The notes under the pieces are model-generated. The model saw nothing but the letters and a program-made list of their open reading frames with translations, did no database searches and was not told the DNA's origin. From positions 32,612 through 96,611 of the forward strand of contig CAJXMO010000016.1 in the NCBI GenBank assembly GCA_913056495.1: a DNA stretch of 64,000 bases, given 5' to 3'. This stretch comes from an uncultured Alteromonadaceae bacterium. Its GTDB lineage: Bacteria > Pseudomonadota > Gammaproteobacteria > Enterobacterales > Alteromonadaceae. This document shows, piece after piece, positions 17,375 to 27,422 of this stretch; within the stretch, counting starts at the first letter, position 1; each line of letters opens with the position of its first letter. The position numbers were made by a program, and so were the translations under genes.

Positions 17375-18976
17375 ATGCAGATAGTTATTGCACAATGCAA
17401 TTTTACTGTGGGCGCTATTGCTCAAAATTGTCGAACCATTATTGAAACGACGCAACAGGCTGAAAAAGGTGCTGTTGTTGTATTTCCTGAGTTAGCGGTG
17501 ACCGGCTATCCGCCGGAAGATTTGTTATACAGACCTGACTTATATCAAAGGACAGAGCAGGCATTAGAGGCCATTGCTGAAGCATCCTTAGAGCATGTGA
17601 TTGTAGTGGGTCATCCATGGAAAGAACAGGATTTGACTTATAATGCAGCCAGCGTGTTTTATCAGGGCGCCTTGCTGACTCGTTATTTCAAACAAGCCTT
17701 GCCTAACTATGGTGTATTTGACGAGCAAAGATACTTTAAAGAAGGCAGTGAATCAGCAATTTTTGAGTATCAGAATAAACGCATCGCTTTATTAATTTGC
17801 GAAGATTTATGGACCGACCAGCCGATTGCTAAGTTAGATGGACAAGCAGTTGATTTATTGTTGTCACTGAATGCCTCACCGTTTAATTGTGAAAAGCAAA
17901 GTGAACGCGAAGCTTTATTAAAAAAACGCTCTGAAAATCATAAGTTACCGATTGTTTATGTCAATCATGTTTGCGGTCAGGATGAACTTGTATTTGACGG
18001 CGGCTCATTTGCTGTAAATAGAAATTCTGAACTAGTGTGTCGTTTACCTGTGTATCAGGAAAAATGTCAGACAATCGAGTTTGATGCAGATTTAATTTCC
18101 AGTGAAATAAATGAATTGCCGGATTCAGAAGAAGCCGAAATATATCAAGCTTTGGTGCTTGCAACGCGAGATTATGTATTTAAAAACGGGTTTAAAGGTG
18201 CGGTTTTAGGCTTATCCGGGGGGATTGACTCAGCGTTAACACTCGCAATTGCGGTTGATGCATTAGGCGCTGACAAAGTTCAGGCTGTGATGATGCCATT
18301 TAAGTATACGGCGCAAATGAGTGTGGAAGATGCTAAAGAGCAAGCCGAAACTCTGGGGATTGAATTTGATATTGTATCGATCGAGCCAATGTTTAACAGC
18401 TTTATGCAAGCGCTTGATCCTTTATTTAAAGACACTGAAGCGGATACGACTGAAGAGAATTTACAAGCACGCAGTCGAGGTGTAATCTTAATGGCGTTGT
18501 CTAATAAAAAACGTCGTTTAGTATTAACAACAGGTAATAAATCTGAGATGGCGGTAGGTTATTGTACTTTATACGGTGATATGGCTGGCGGATTTGCCCC
18601 TATTAAAGATGTGCCGAAAATACTGGCCTATCGTTTAGCTGAATACAGAAACTCGCTGTCGCCTGTGATACCGCAACGTGTTATCGACAGACCCCCGTCA
18701 GCAGAGCTTGCGCCGGATCAAGTTGATCAGGATAGTTTACCTGATTATGATGTGCTCGATGCAATACTCGAAGCATATGTAGAAAACGATTTATCACTAA
18801 CAGATATTGTTAGCTTAGGCTATGATGAATCTATAGTGAGAAAAGTATTGCGCCTGGTGGACATTAACGAATATAAACGCCGACAGTCTGCAATCGGCCC
18901 AAAAGTCACAGAGCGTAATTTTGGTAAAGACAGACGCTATCCAATTACTTCGGGATTCGGTAGAGAGCACAATTAA
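17375..18976 (+). CDS. nadE: Glutamine-dependent NAD+ synthetase
   Basis: 533 aa two-domain enzyme. It amidates nicotinic acid adenine dinucleotide to NAD+ using glutamine and ATP in the cytosol. The N-terminal nitrilase-type glutaminase domain carries the Glu-Lys-Cys triad (VVFPELAVTGYPPEDLL, FKQALPNYGVFDE, LLICEDLW). The C-terminal ATP-pyrophosphatase domain has the P-loop LGLSGGIDSALTL and the downstream TTGNKSEMAVGY. It is 12 bp upstream of glnB, a gene pair seen in many gammaproteobacteria. Confidence 0.97.
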   Translation: MQIVIAQCNFTVGAIAQNCRTIIETTQQAEKGAVVVFPELAVTGYPPEDLLYRPDLYQRTEQALEAIAEASLEHVIVVGHPWKEQDLTYNAASVFYQGALLTRYFKQALPNYGVFDEQRYFKEGSESAIFEYQNKRIALLICEDLWTDQPIAKLDGQAVDLLLSLNASPFNCEKQSEREALLKKRSENHKLPIVYVNHVCGQDELVFDGGSFAVNRNSELVCRLPVYQEKCQTIEFDADLISSEINELPDSEEAEIYQALVLATRDYVFKNGFKGAVLGLSGGIDSALTLAIAVDALGADKVQAVMMPFKYTAQMSVEDAKEQAETLGIEFDIVSIEPMFNSFMQALDPLFKDTEADTTEENLQARSRGVILMALSNKKRRLVLTTGNKSEMAVGYCTLYGDMAGGFAPIKDVPKILAYRLAEYRNSLSPVIPQRVIDRPPSAELAPDQVDQDSLPDYDVLDAILEAYVENDLSLTDIVSLGYDESIVRKVLRLVDINEYKRRQSAIGPKVTERNFGKDRRYPITSGFGREHN

Positions 18977-19327
<351 letters not shown>

Positions 19328-19357
19328 TTAAAACTAAACGCAGACCTTTAGAAACAG

Positions 19358-19379
19358 GGCTGGTTGTCATCAACCAGCC
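19358..19379 (+). terminator. Hairpin after glnB, likely terminator
   Basis: A 9-bp perfect stem, GGCTGGTTG and CAACCAGCC with loop TCAT. The following T-tract is broken (TGGTTAGATTTTG), so termination may be partial. Confidence 0.55.
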
Positions 19380-19410
19380 TGGTTAGATTTTGATTATTTT
19401 CAGGTAGATA

Positions 19411-19794
19411 ATGATTATGTCAAATCAGCACAGTACTGCGTTTTTAGCTTTGGTTGAGCAAGCGCGCCAAAATATAAAAGAAATCGATATAGAAACTATG
19501 CTGGCAATGAAATCTGCTGGTGAACCGTTTGTTTTAGTTGATGTTCGTGAACAGGATGAATGGGCACTCGGACATTTGCCTGAAGCCGTCTACATGGGTA
19601 AGGGTGTGATAGAAAGAGACATTCAGGCCATTTATCCGGATATGCAAACTCAACTGGTTCTATATTGTGGTGGCGGATTTCGCTCTGCACTGGCTGCTGA
19701 AAACTTGGTTAAAATGGGTTACAAAAATGTGATTAATATGGATGGTGGTTATCGTCGCTGGGAAGCATTAGGGTATCCGGTCGTAAAAAGTTAA
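19411..19794 (+). CDS. Rhodanese-like sulfurtransferase domain protein
   Basis: 127 aa single rhodanese domain (about 20-125), cytosolic. The catalytic Cys lies in the loop LYCGGGFRSAL; the N-terminal FVLVDVREQDEWALGHLPEAV and C-terminal NMDGGYRRWEALGYPV are typical. It would accept and transfer sulfane sulfur; the physiological partner is unknown. The start may be this ATG or the one two codons later (MSNQ). Confidence 0.9.
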   Translation: MIMSNQHSTAFLALVEQARQNIKEIDIETMLAMKSAGEPFVLVDVREQDEWALGHLPEAVYMGKGVIERDIQAIYPDMQTQLVLYCGGGFRSALAAENLVKMGYKNVINMDGGYRRWEALGYPVVKS

Positions 19795-19834
19795 TTTGTC
19801 TTATATTTCACATCTGCTATTAAGTTAGCCTAAT

Positions 19835-19865
19835 AAAAAAGGATAAGCCCAGCTTATCCTTTTTT
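19835..19865. terminator. Bidirectional Rho-independent terminator
   Basis: A-run, stem GGATAAGC and GCTTATCC with loop CCA, then a T-run. It can serve both the rhodanese gene and the GH97 gene that converge on it. Confidence 0.88.
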
Positions 19866-19900
19866 GTTTTTAGCCTGATATTGTAATCCAAGTTTTTACG

Positions 19901-21838
19901 TTAAAGTTTGATTACAAAACCATCATTAGCTTTTAGCGGAATACGGGTGTTTTCCGTTAACTCAATAGGTGCCTTAATTAAATGAGCCTGGCCCTGTCCT
20001 GAAGCTATAATTTCTGCATTTTTATGACTAAAGCGAGATAAATCCAGATTCAGCTCTTTGGCCTCATTTTCGCCATTTATCCCTGCAATATACCAGTTAT
20101 CACCGGCTCGTCTTGCAAATACCGCCAGTTTACCCGGGTAACCATCGATAAAGATGGATTCATCCCAGCTTGCCGGGATCTCCTGTAATAAATGTTTAGC
20201 GTAATAAGGCACATTCTTTATGCCATCAGGCGTTTCAACTAAGTGCTGAATGCCGGATACAAATAAAATGCTTTGCGCCAACTGAAGCCCGTTTGTTGTT
20301 TTACGCTTGATATCATTATCCAGTAATGGGTTTAACCGGGTTGGCGTATAATCCATAGGATCAAACAAATTACGGGTAAATGGCAATACTGTACTATGGC
20401 TGGCTGCTAAGTCAGCCGTTTTTTGGAAAAAGGTTACCATTTCAAAACCATGTACAGCTTCGACTGTCATCAGGTTAGGGTAAGTTCTGTGTAAACCCCT
20501 GGGCAAAGTCGCGCCATGAAAATTAACCAATAATTCTGCATCAGCAGCATCCTGTAGAATTTCATGGTAGTAGGCAATCATCGACTGACCATCACCGGCA
20601 AAAAAGTCAATTTTGACCCCTTTGATACCCATTTCTTTAAGTTTGGCAAATTCAGCTTGACGGGCTTCTGACGTCAGCAACTGACTTTTAGGTGTGTAAG
20701 GCGTTTCATTCCAGTCACCGGAAGAGTTATACCAAGCGAGTAAACCTATGCCTTTAGAATTAGCATAACTGGCCAGTTCAGCCATTTTTTCATAACCAAT
20801 CCGGCTATCCCAATTCACATCTACTAGCGTATATTGCCATTGCATATCGGCTGCATGGTCAATAAATGATTTTTGAACCTCGTACGTTATTGAATCATCT
20901 TTCAACATGCCCCAGCTCCAGGATGAAATGCCTGGTTGGATATAATCCGTATTGGCCATTTTACTCGGCTCGGCTAAATCTGTGCCCAGTGTTGATTCAG
21001 AGATAGTTTTTAAATCGCCAATTGCCAGAATCCGCCAAGGCGTTGAGTAGGGTAGGCTACCATGGCCCATTAAAGCGCCATTTGTTTTGACTTCTGCAGC
21101 CATTGGCTTATCAATTTCATAAGCACCGTCAGGTGACTCTGGTGCAAGCCGTGCTGCGTTATTGTATGGTCCTATACCTGCTTCAGTAATGGCAACCCAA
21201 GTATCGCTGTTTTCATGCTTTACATTAAATAATGCCGGAAAAACCCAGCCAGCTTTGGTTGGAGATGCAGTGTCCACCGCAGTTTCAAGTAAATAATGTT
21301 CTTCGTAACTTGGGTTTGTATTTGCCCAGCCTGTTTGTGCTTCAGCGACGGGTTGGATCCAGGCTTTGGTATCCATACTAAAATCAAACTCTGTAATTTC
21401 ATCGAGCAAAGTGACTTGTTCAGAGGCCGGTCCCTGAGCTGTGTATCTGAATGCTACCCCGTCATCTGATACTCTGAAGGTAATATCGAGCTTTTGCTTA
21501 TCAGCGTTTTCCACCGTGACAGTTTGTTCGTTTGCTGTATAGCGGATGTTTTTAACTTTTCCGGATGACAGTTGATATTCATCATTTATGGTTGTTACTT
21601 CGGATTGCGTAAGCAATTCTAAGTTTTTATCAAAGCTTCTGTCTTCGAAAATCAAACCCAAATCAGAATTTTCAATCACCTGTTTTCCACTACGATACAC
21701 ACTATAAACCAATTGGTTATCTTCATAACCCAGCTTAACCTGAATATCTTTATTTGGACTTGTAATCGGCGTAAATGAAGTTTGCCCACATCCCGATAAA
21801 ATAGATGTGACAGCTATAGTTAGTGCTAACTTTTTCAT
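19901..21838 (-). CDS. GH97 family glycoside hydrolase, lipoprotein
   Basis: 645 aa with a lipoprotein signal (ILSGC, Cys about 17). The three GH97 parts are present: N-terminal beta-super-sandwich (about 25-285), (beta/alpha)8 barrel (about 290-540) and C-terminal beta domain. GVKIDFFAGDGQ carries the Asp that serves as nucleophile in retaining members, placing it with alpha-galactosidases and the beta-L-arabinopyranosidases described in Bacteroides, rather than inverting SusB-type alpha-glucosidases. In an arabinan locus a beta-L-arabinopyranosidase role is attractive but is inference. It is the downstream end of the locus, separated from the epimerase gene by an interspersed repeat. Confidence 0.88.
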   Translation of the reverse strand: MKKLALTIAVTSILSGCGQTSFTPITSPNKDIQVKLGYEDNQLVYSVYRSGKQVIENSDLGLIFEDRSFDKNLELLTQSEVTTINDEYQLSSGKVKNIRYTANEQTVTVENADKQKLDITFRVSDDGVAFRYTAQGPASEQVTLLDEITEFDFSMDTKAWIQPVAEAQTGWANTNPSYEEHYLLETAVDTASPTKAGWVFPALFNVKHENSDTWVAITEAGIGPYNNAARLAPESPDGAYEIDKPMAAEVKTNGALMGHGSLPYSTPWRILAIGDLKTISESTLGTDLAEPSKMANTDYIQPGISSWSWGMLKDDSITYEVQKSFIDHAADMQWQYTLVDVNWDSRIGYEKMAELASYANSKGIGLLAWYNSSGDWNETPYTPKSQLLTSEARQAEFAKLKEMGIKGVKIDFFAGDGQSMIAYYHEILQDAADAELLVNFHGATLPRGLHRTYPNLMTVEAVHGFEMVTFFQKTADLAASHSTVLPFTRNLFDPMDYTPTRLNPLLDNDIKRKTTNGLQLAQSILFVSGIQHLVETPDGIKNVPYYAKHLLQEIPASWDESIFIDGYPGKLAVFARRAGDNWYIAGINGENEAKELNLDLSRFSHKNAEIIASGQGQAHLIKAPIELTENTRIPLKANDGFVIKL

Positions 21839-21882
21839 GGTTAATCCTTTACTAGATCAATTTTAAAGTTTTGAATTTGGTG

Positions 21883-22152
21883 CTAGAGCGTGTTGACGTT
21901 TGGTGTACAAATTTTGTTCTAACTAAACGTGTTTTACTCGCGACGCGAGATATGTAGCATAGTTATTCTATGTCAATATCGAGCAACAAAGAGAAAAATA
22001 CGTTTAGAACGAACCTGAAAGGCAGCGTTTGTTTAGCATTTCTTCTGCCTTGTAGCTCCTTTATGTAGCTCACTATACGTCAATCGCTATGCCTTGGATA
22101 AATACCAAACAAACGGCTGCAATATTGTACTCAAAAGTTCAACACGCTCTAG
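21883..22152. repeat. MITE-like interspersed element with 14-bp terminal inverted repeats
   Basis: A 270-bp non-coding element bounded by CTAGAGCGTGTTGA on the left and its exact complement TCAACACGCTCTAG on the right. It has internal repeated GTTTGTTT/AAACAAAC tracts and no reading frame of note. It fills most of the 360-bp gap between the GH97 and aldose-epimerase genes. It looks like a non-autonomous transposon or a structured intergenic repeat. The CTAG ends may include a target duplication. Confidence 0.7.
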
Positions 22153-22198
22153 GAAGGACAGCCGGACAAAGCCGGCTGTAAAGCAGATATAATGTGTT

Positions 22199-23359
22199 TT
22201 ACTCTGCTGTAAATTTATAACTCATACGTGTATGGTAAACTTCACCTGGTCGCAATAAAGTGCTTTGGAAGTTTTCCTGGTTAGGTGAGTCAGGGAAGTG
22301 TTGTGGCTCTAAACACAGCGCACTTCTATATTCAAATGTGCGACCTTTACCTTGCTTTGTCCCATCCAGGAAGTTACCACCGTAGAACTGAATACCTGGT
22401 TCTTCTGAGTAGACTTCTAATACCCGACCTGATTTAGGATCTTTTAATCGGGCCGCTAACTTAAACTCAGAAACATCTTCCTGTGTTAATACCCAGTTAT
22501 GATCATAACCAAAGCCATATTTTAACTGCTGGTTGTCCTGATTGACGCGTTGGCCAATTGGCGTTGCTTGCGTGAAATCAAATGGTGTACCTTCAACTGG
22601 CATAAATTCGCCTGTTGGAATTAAGGTTTCGTTTACTGGCGTAATATGCTCAGCCGGGATCATAAGTTCATGATCTAAAATATCGCCTTCACCGGCTAAG
22701 TTAAAGTAACTGTGCTGAGTTAAGTTTACATGTGTTGCTTTATCTGTTGTGGCTTTATAGTCTACGAATAATTCATTGCCACTTAATCGGTAATCTACGC
22801 GCACCGTTAAATTGCCTGGATAGCCAGCTTCACCGTCCGGACTGAAGTATTGAAGTTTTAAGCCGACATCATCACCGTCTTCATAAGGTGTTACAAACCA
22901 GTTTTTATTGTCATAACCTTGATTACCACCATGCAGGTGGTTTTGTCCATCATTGGTATCTAACTGATATTCAGTGCCGTCTATATTAATTAAGCCTTTG
23001 TCAATTCGGTTACCGTAGCGGCCAATTAATGCACCAAAGAAATAGCCGTCGTTGATGTAGCCTTCTAAATTATCATATCCGAATACGATATCTTCAAAAT
23101 TGCCGTCTTTATCAGGGGCTTTTAGCGATGTAATGATACCACCGAAGCTAATAATCGAAACTTCGATACCCTGGTCATTGCGAAGTGTATATTCTGTCAC
23201 TTCTTCACCGTTTGGCAGGGTTCCATAGTAGCTACTTTGAATCGGGGATGCTTTTTTCTCAAAAGGTAGTGCGTTTTGTTGTTCACTTACTGCATTACAG
23301 CCGCTTAATAATAAGCCGAATAGGGCGGCCGAGGTAAACGGAATTGCTTTTAAATTCAT
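22199..23359 (-). CDS. Aldose 1-epimerase (galactose mutarotase), lipoprotein
   Basis: 386 aa with a lipoprotein signal peptide (LLLSGC), so it acts in the periplasm or at the outer membrane. It interconverts alpha and beta anomers of free sugars. Family marks: NRIDKG, the NDGQNHLHGGNQGYDNKNW segment with catalytic His, THVNLTQHSYFNLAG with the second His, and the catalytic Glu in FEYRSALCLEPQHFPDSPN. In this locus it could anomerise arabinose or galactose released by the exported hydrolases before uptake. 45 bp downstream of the solute-binding protein gene. Confidence 0.9.
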   Translation of the reverse strand: MNLKAIPFTSAALFGLLLSGCNAVSEQQNALPFEKKASPIQSSYYGTLPNGEEVTEYTLRNDQGIEVSIISFGGIITSLKAPDKDGNFEDIVFGYDNLEGYINDGYFFGALIGRYGNRIDKGLINIDGTEYQLDTNDGQNHLHGGNQGYDNKNWFVTPYEDGDDVGLKLQYFSPDGEAGYPGNLTVRVDYRLSGNELFVDYKATTDKATHVNLTQHSYFNLAGEGDILDHELMIPAEHITPVNETLIPTGEFMPVEGTPFDFTQATPIGQRVNQDNQQLKYGFGYDHNWVLTQEDVSEFKLAARLKDPKSGRVLEVYSEEPGIQFYGGNFLDGTKQGKGRTFEYRSALCLEPQHFPDSPNQENFQSTLLRPGEVYHTRMSYKFTAE

Positions 23360-23404
23360 TTTCTTCTCCAGGTTTCCACTTTGTGCTTAGTTTAATTTTC
23401 CGGT

Positions 23405-24280
23405 TTATAACTCATTGATATCTAACCAAAGCCTTTTATCTTCAAACGGAGTTGTGTCAGGTACAAATGGATTGTCAATTTCAAACAATACACGCTCGGT
23501 TAAATGTGCTTTTTCGATTACATCCTTGATCATAGGGTTGCCAAAAAAGTATCGGTCGAAACTGCCATCTTCAATTGCCTGATTTAATCCGCTTTCAATT
23601 TTTTGCGCGAGCTCAGTATTATTCTTATTCACCCATAAGTATGCCGGCATTGGGTATTTAACTAAAATTCGTTTTTCTACTGTCAGAGGCAGTTCTGGTC
23701 TGGCGGCAATCTCAGACCATGGCTCGTGTACACCTCTTGGAAAATAGTCGTAACGTCCACCTTCTAGCATATAGAACAGATTTTCATATCTTCGGGTCAC
23801 GACCATGGGGATACCAGCATTTTTTAGTATTTTAGTATCAGCCCAAGTGCGCTCTTGTGCTGCGGTTAGCTGTTTTAAATCCTCAAAGGTATTCACATTA
23901 TCAAATTTATATTGATTGCCTTCGCGAATAATGAAAATTCTGTGGCCTAAAAGTCCTTTATAAAGCGGAATTCTAATGGGTTGAATTTGTGCTTCTAATT
24001 CTTTGGAAGTCCCTGTCCAGGCAACATCCAGGCGATTCGATTTAAGTTGCTCAATCATAGTTGATTGTGGCAAAAAACTACTGGCAGGTTTGTAGACATA
24101 GGTATTATCGGTATCGTAAGACAAGGCCAGTTTGACCAGACCAAATTGGTATTCTTCTTTAGCGCCATTGCCTTCAACTTGGTTATGTCTTATCTGAATG
24201 GTTTCTGCTCTTAGGTTATTAGCCGTTAAAACAGAAAGTAGGCTAGCGAAAATGAGTGTGAGTTTTACCAACTTAGTCAT
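23405..24280 (-). CDS. Orphan periplasmic solute-binding-type protein
   Basis: 291 aa with a signal peptide (cleaved near LRAETIQIRH). The fold pattern is of family-3-like substrate-binding proteins: two lobes, with MIEQLKSNRLDVAWTGTSKELEAQ and NLFYMLEGGRYDYFPRGVHEPW. Such proteins deliver small molecules to ABC permeases or sense ligands for membrane kinases. No ABC permease or sensor kinase lies nearby, so its partner is unknown. It heads an operon with the mutarotase and has an AGTAWTACT-like site 38-46 bp upstream of its start. Confidence 0.7.
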   Translation of the reverse strand: MTKLVKLTLIFASLLSVLTANNLRAETIQIRHNQVEGNGAKEEYQFGLVKLALSYDTDNTYVYKPASSFLPQSTMIEQLKSNRLDVAWTGTSKELEAQIQPIRIPLYKGLLGHRIFIIREGNQYKFDNVNTFEDLKQLTAAQERTWADTKILKNAGIPMVVTRRYENLFYMLEGGRYDYFPRGVHEPWSEIAARPELPLTVEKRILVKYPMPAYLWVNKNNTELAQKIESGLNQAIEDGSFDRYFFGNPMIKDVIEKAHLTERVLFEIDNPFVPDTTPFEDKRLWLDINEL

Positions 24281-24317
24281 CTTAAACCTCTATAATGATT
24301 TATGGTATATTAGTTAT

Positions 24318-24326
24318 AATAATACT
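24318..24326. promoter_or_regulatory. Candidate FadR-type operator before the solute-binding protein
   Basis: AATAATACT matches AGTAWTACT at 8 of 9 positions, 38-46 bp upstream of the start at 24280. No clear promoter hexamers could be fixed around it. Confidence 0.45.
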
Positions 24327-24472
24327 TAATTACAATGCTTTAATAAAGCATTTAATAATTGTGATGGAATTGTTGTATAGAATATACGTGGAATAGAATT
24401 AAATTGAAATATAGCTTAGATTATAAAAGGTAAGATTTTAATTTTTTATAGAAAAATAAAATATTTAGAAAT

Positions 24473-24499
24473 AAAAAACCCCACTAATGTGGGGTTTTT
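24473..24499 (-). terminator. Rho-independent terminator after the first TonB receptor gene
   Basis: Stem AAAACCCCAC and GTGGGGTTTT with loop TAAT, between A- and T-runs. It closes the GH43-TBDR operon on the minus strand. Confidence 0.9.
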
Positions 24500-24520
24500 G
24501 CTTAAGAGATTGCGACTCTA

Positions 24521-27313
24521 TTAGAAAGAGTAGCGAACACCCACAGCATATGTGCGTGAATAGATGTTGGTAGCAAAGTTAAATGTATCTACGTTGCCTT
24601 TACCATAATGGTTTTGATACTTGTCATCTAAGATGTTAGTTGCATCTAATGTAACCATTAAGTCTTCAGTAATATCATAGCTAAACTGGAAGTCTAAACT
24701 TTGCTCTGGTTTGCTCCAGAATTGAAGTGGGTTAGCAAAGAATAAAGCTTCGTTACCTGTATAGAAAGCTTCGCGCCATACGTATGATAAACGCATGTCG
24801 AAGTTTTCTTTTTCATAGAAGGTAACAACACTGTATGAAGAATCAGATACACCTGACATCTTAGATTTCACAACCGCTGCTACAGAGCCATCAGCGTTAA
24901 AGTCAGTTGTACTTTGTTCTGAATCTAACTGAGTATAACTGGCTTGCACACCGACACCGTCTAAGATTTCAGGTAGGTCTTCAGGTACATAAACCAAACC
25001 AACTTCCATACCTGATAGTTCACCATCTGATGCATTAACCGGTGCAGTTAAGATGTAATCACGTTCAACATCATCTTCACCTACACGACGAACTACTTTC
25101 GAACCATTGATAACTAAACCATCAATTTCACGCTTAAACATTGCACCATAAAGTGAGCTACCCGGTGCAAAATACCACTCTAAAGAAACATCATAGTTTT
25201 TCGATTTGGTAGGTTGTAAATCTGGGTTACCACCATTACCCGTACCGTATGAAATGCCTTCAGTTAAAGGGTCATACCAGAACTGTAATGCACTTAATGA
25301 GTTAAATGAAGGCATACGTAAGGTTTGGGTATAAGCAATACGACCAACTAAGTCGTCAGTTATATCCCAGTTTACAGTAAAGCTAGGGAGTACCTCACGT
25401 TGGTTACTTTCAGCAACATCATTGTTGCCGTCAAAATCCCAGAACTCCATATCTTGTTTGTAATCAACATAACGGACACCGAATTCACCGCTGACATCAC
25501 CATATCTGTAATCTGCTGTTGCATACAGAGCAAATGCATCTTCAGAAATGTCAAATGTTTGCGTTAGAGGATCTTTTTCGTATTGGTAGACAGAGCGTAC
25601 TGCATCTTCATTCGCTAACATGTATAAGCCATTGGCAGTGATATAACTATCCATTACATCTGCACGGCCAAACATATAGTCGTCAACTTTTTTGGTAAAG
25701 CCTGAGCCGTCACCTGAGCCACCAGCGTCTACAATTGCTTGTGCCATTTCATCAACACGCATAACTGTAGTAGCACTTTGCTCACGGGCGAAGTTATCAG
25801 CGCCACGTTGTTCTATTTTGGCACCAAAGCGTACTTTTTCGATAAATGAATCAACAAAGTATTCACCGTCGACTTTAAAAGTTACAGCGTCACCATCTTG
25901 TTTACCGCCGTTGTCATATAAAGTGCCTGAATTCCAGTTTCTTGGTTCAGCCATATCTGATTCATCAACGGCCGTTTCAGGGTTATCCCAAAATTCGATA
26001 GCAGGTACACCTTCACCGTTATTGAAGTCAACGTCTAAGCCATATGCCTGGCGATCAAATCGCATTGCAAAAAAGTTAGTTTCAAATGTACTTTTCTGGA
26101 AAACTAACTCAGAGTTAATGCTCAAATCTAATGTTGGCATCCACTTAGCACCTAAAGCGAATAGGTAGCTATCCGTTTTACCTGTTGTCGCATCACCACT
26201 TTGGAAGCCATTTGGTGCGTATACTTCACGCTCTTTAATGATATTAGTGCCATCAAATAAGATAGGATCATCAATCAGCAGGTTGCCAGGGTTACCATCT
26301 GACTCAAATGTATTGGTAAACCATAAAGAATTTTGTAATTCCTGACGGTAGCCTGTGTAAAAGCCTTCAGCTAATAACTCTAACTCTTCATTAACGGCCC
26401 ATTGGAATGAAACACTTGCAGCAGGACGTTCACGATTCGCTTCACCGACAGTACCAAACATAGCGTCTCTAGCTAATAGGTAAGGAATTTCTTGGTCGCC
26501 TACCGTTAAAGTTGATCCTGCTTCGCTTGGTAAACCATTGGTTAAGCCTGGCGTCCAATAGCCACTAGCTGCACCAAAGTTCATGATTTTATAAGGTTGA
26601 TGACCAACGGGCGCGTTTGCTGAGAAAAACGGGAATGCAGCACCGGCAACCACGCCGTCATCTCGGAAGTTGGTTTCTACATAAGAAACGTTAACCAAAG
26701 CCCCGATTTCACCTAAGTCAGTTTCCCAGCGGTTACTGACTAACGCACTTAAATTAGGGTCAATTTTTTTAGGCTGGTCAGCATAAATACCACGTGCCGC
26801 TAAAACAACTTTAGAGCCTTCAAAGTCAAATGGGCGGTTGGTTTCAATGTTAATTGAACCAGCAATACCACGCTCAGTTTGTGAAGCAGAGCGAGTTTTA
26901 AATACTGTTACATTTGATAATAAACTCGCCGGAATATCTTGTAGTGCAACCGCACGACCTGTACCGGTAAATACGTCACGACCGTTAACTGTGGTATGCA
27001 CATCGTTTAAACCACGAATCGATACTGAACTGACTTCACCGCCGCCACGGCCAGTTACCTGAACACCAGTAACACGTTGTAGAGCTTCTACTACGTTGTT
27101 ATCCGGGAATTTACCAATGTCTTCTGCAACAATTGAGTCGACAATTTGAGTATTAAAACGTTTGTTATTTAACGCTTTATTTAAACTGCCTTTAATCCCG
27201 CGTACCTGGATTACCTCAACATCTTCATTTTGTGTTTCTTCTTCGGCCGCTAAAACAGGTTGTGCTAGTAACGCGGTTAAAACTGCACTTGCGATAGCTG
27301 ATTTTGAGTACAT
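24521..27313 (-). CDS. TonB-dependent receptor, oligosaccharide type (1)
   Basis: 930 aa outer-membrane receptor energised by TonB-ExbBD. Signal peptide MYSKSAIASAVLTALLAQPVLA, then a plug domain (about 35-175; VEALQRVTGVQVTGRGGGEVSSVSIRGLNDV) and a 22-strand barrel ending in aromatic RTYAVGVRYSF. It belongs to the Caulobacter-type receptor class that, in Alteromonadales, commonly imports plant or algal oligosaccharides. A paralogue lies at 35982-38792. It follows the endo-arabinanase gene by 109 bp in the same direction, so arabino-oligosaccharides are the likely cargo. Confidence 0.9.
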   Translation of the reverse strand: MYSKSAIASAVLTALLAQPVLAAEEETQNEDVEVIQVRGIKGSLNKALNNKRFNTQIVDSIVAEDIGKFPDNNVVEALQRVTGVQVTGRGGGEVSSVSIRGLNDVHTTVNGRDVFTGTGRAVALQDIPASLLSNVTVFKTRSASQTERGIAGSINIETNRPFDFEGSKVVLAARGIYADQPKKIDPNLSALVSNRWETDLGEIGALVNVSYVETNFRDDGVVAGAAFPFFSANAPVGHQPYKIMNFGAASGYWTPGLTNGLPSEAGSTLTVGDQEIPYLLARDAMFGTVGEANRERPAASVSFQWAVNEELELLAEGFYTGYRQELQNSLWFTNTFESDGNPGNLLIDDPILFDGTNIIKEREVYAPNGFQSGDATTGKTDSYLFALGAKWMPTLDLSINSELVFQKSTFETNFFAMRFDRQAYGLDVDFNNGEGVPAIEFWDNPETAVDESDMAEPRNWNSGTLYDNGGKQDGDAVTFKVDGEYFVDSFIEKVRFGAKIEQRGADNFAREQSATTVMRVDEMAQAIVDAGGSGDGSGFTKKVDDYMFGRADVMDSYITANGLYMLANEDAVRSVYQYEKDPLTQTFDISEDAFALYATADYRYGDVSGEFGVRYVDYKQDMEFWDFDGNNDVAESNQREVLPSFTVNWDITDDLVGRIAYTQTLRMPSFNSLSALQFWYDPLTEGISYGTGNGGNPDLQPTKSKNYDVSLEWYFAPGSSLYGAMFKREIDGLVINGSKVVRRVGEDDVERDYILTAPVNASDGELSGMEVGLVYVPEDLPEILDGVGVQASYTQLDSEQSTTDFNADGSVAAVVKSKMSGVSDSSYSVVTFYEKENFDMRLSYVWREAFYTGNEALFFANPLQFWSKPEQSLDFQFSYDITEDLMVTLDATNILDDKYQNHYGKGNVDTFNFATNIYSRTYAVGVRYSF

Positions 27314-27422
27314 AGTTGTAACTCCGTAATTATATTCGTTTTATTGAAACAGTCTGCGCTGTTTCATCTTATTCATTATGGGATATAGAGGAGGGCAAGC
27401 CTCCTCTAATCAACTTGGCTGA

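Noticed and set aside
25692..26168. 158-aa plus-strand frame
   Set aside because: It lies wholly antisense to the TonB receptor gene, has no ribosome site and no family resemblance; a shadow of a long coding region.
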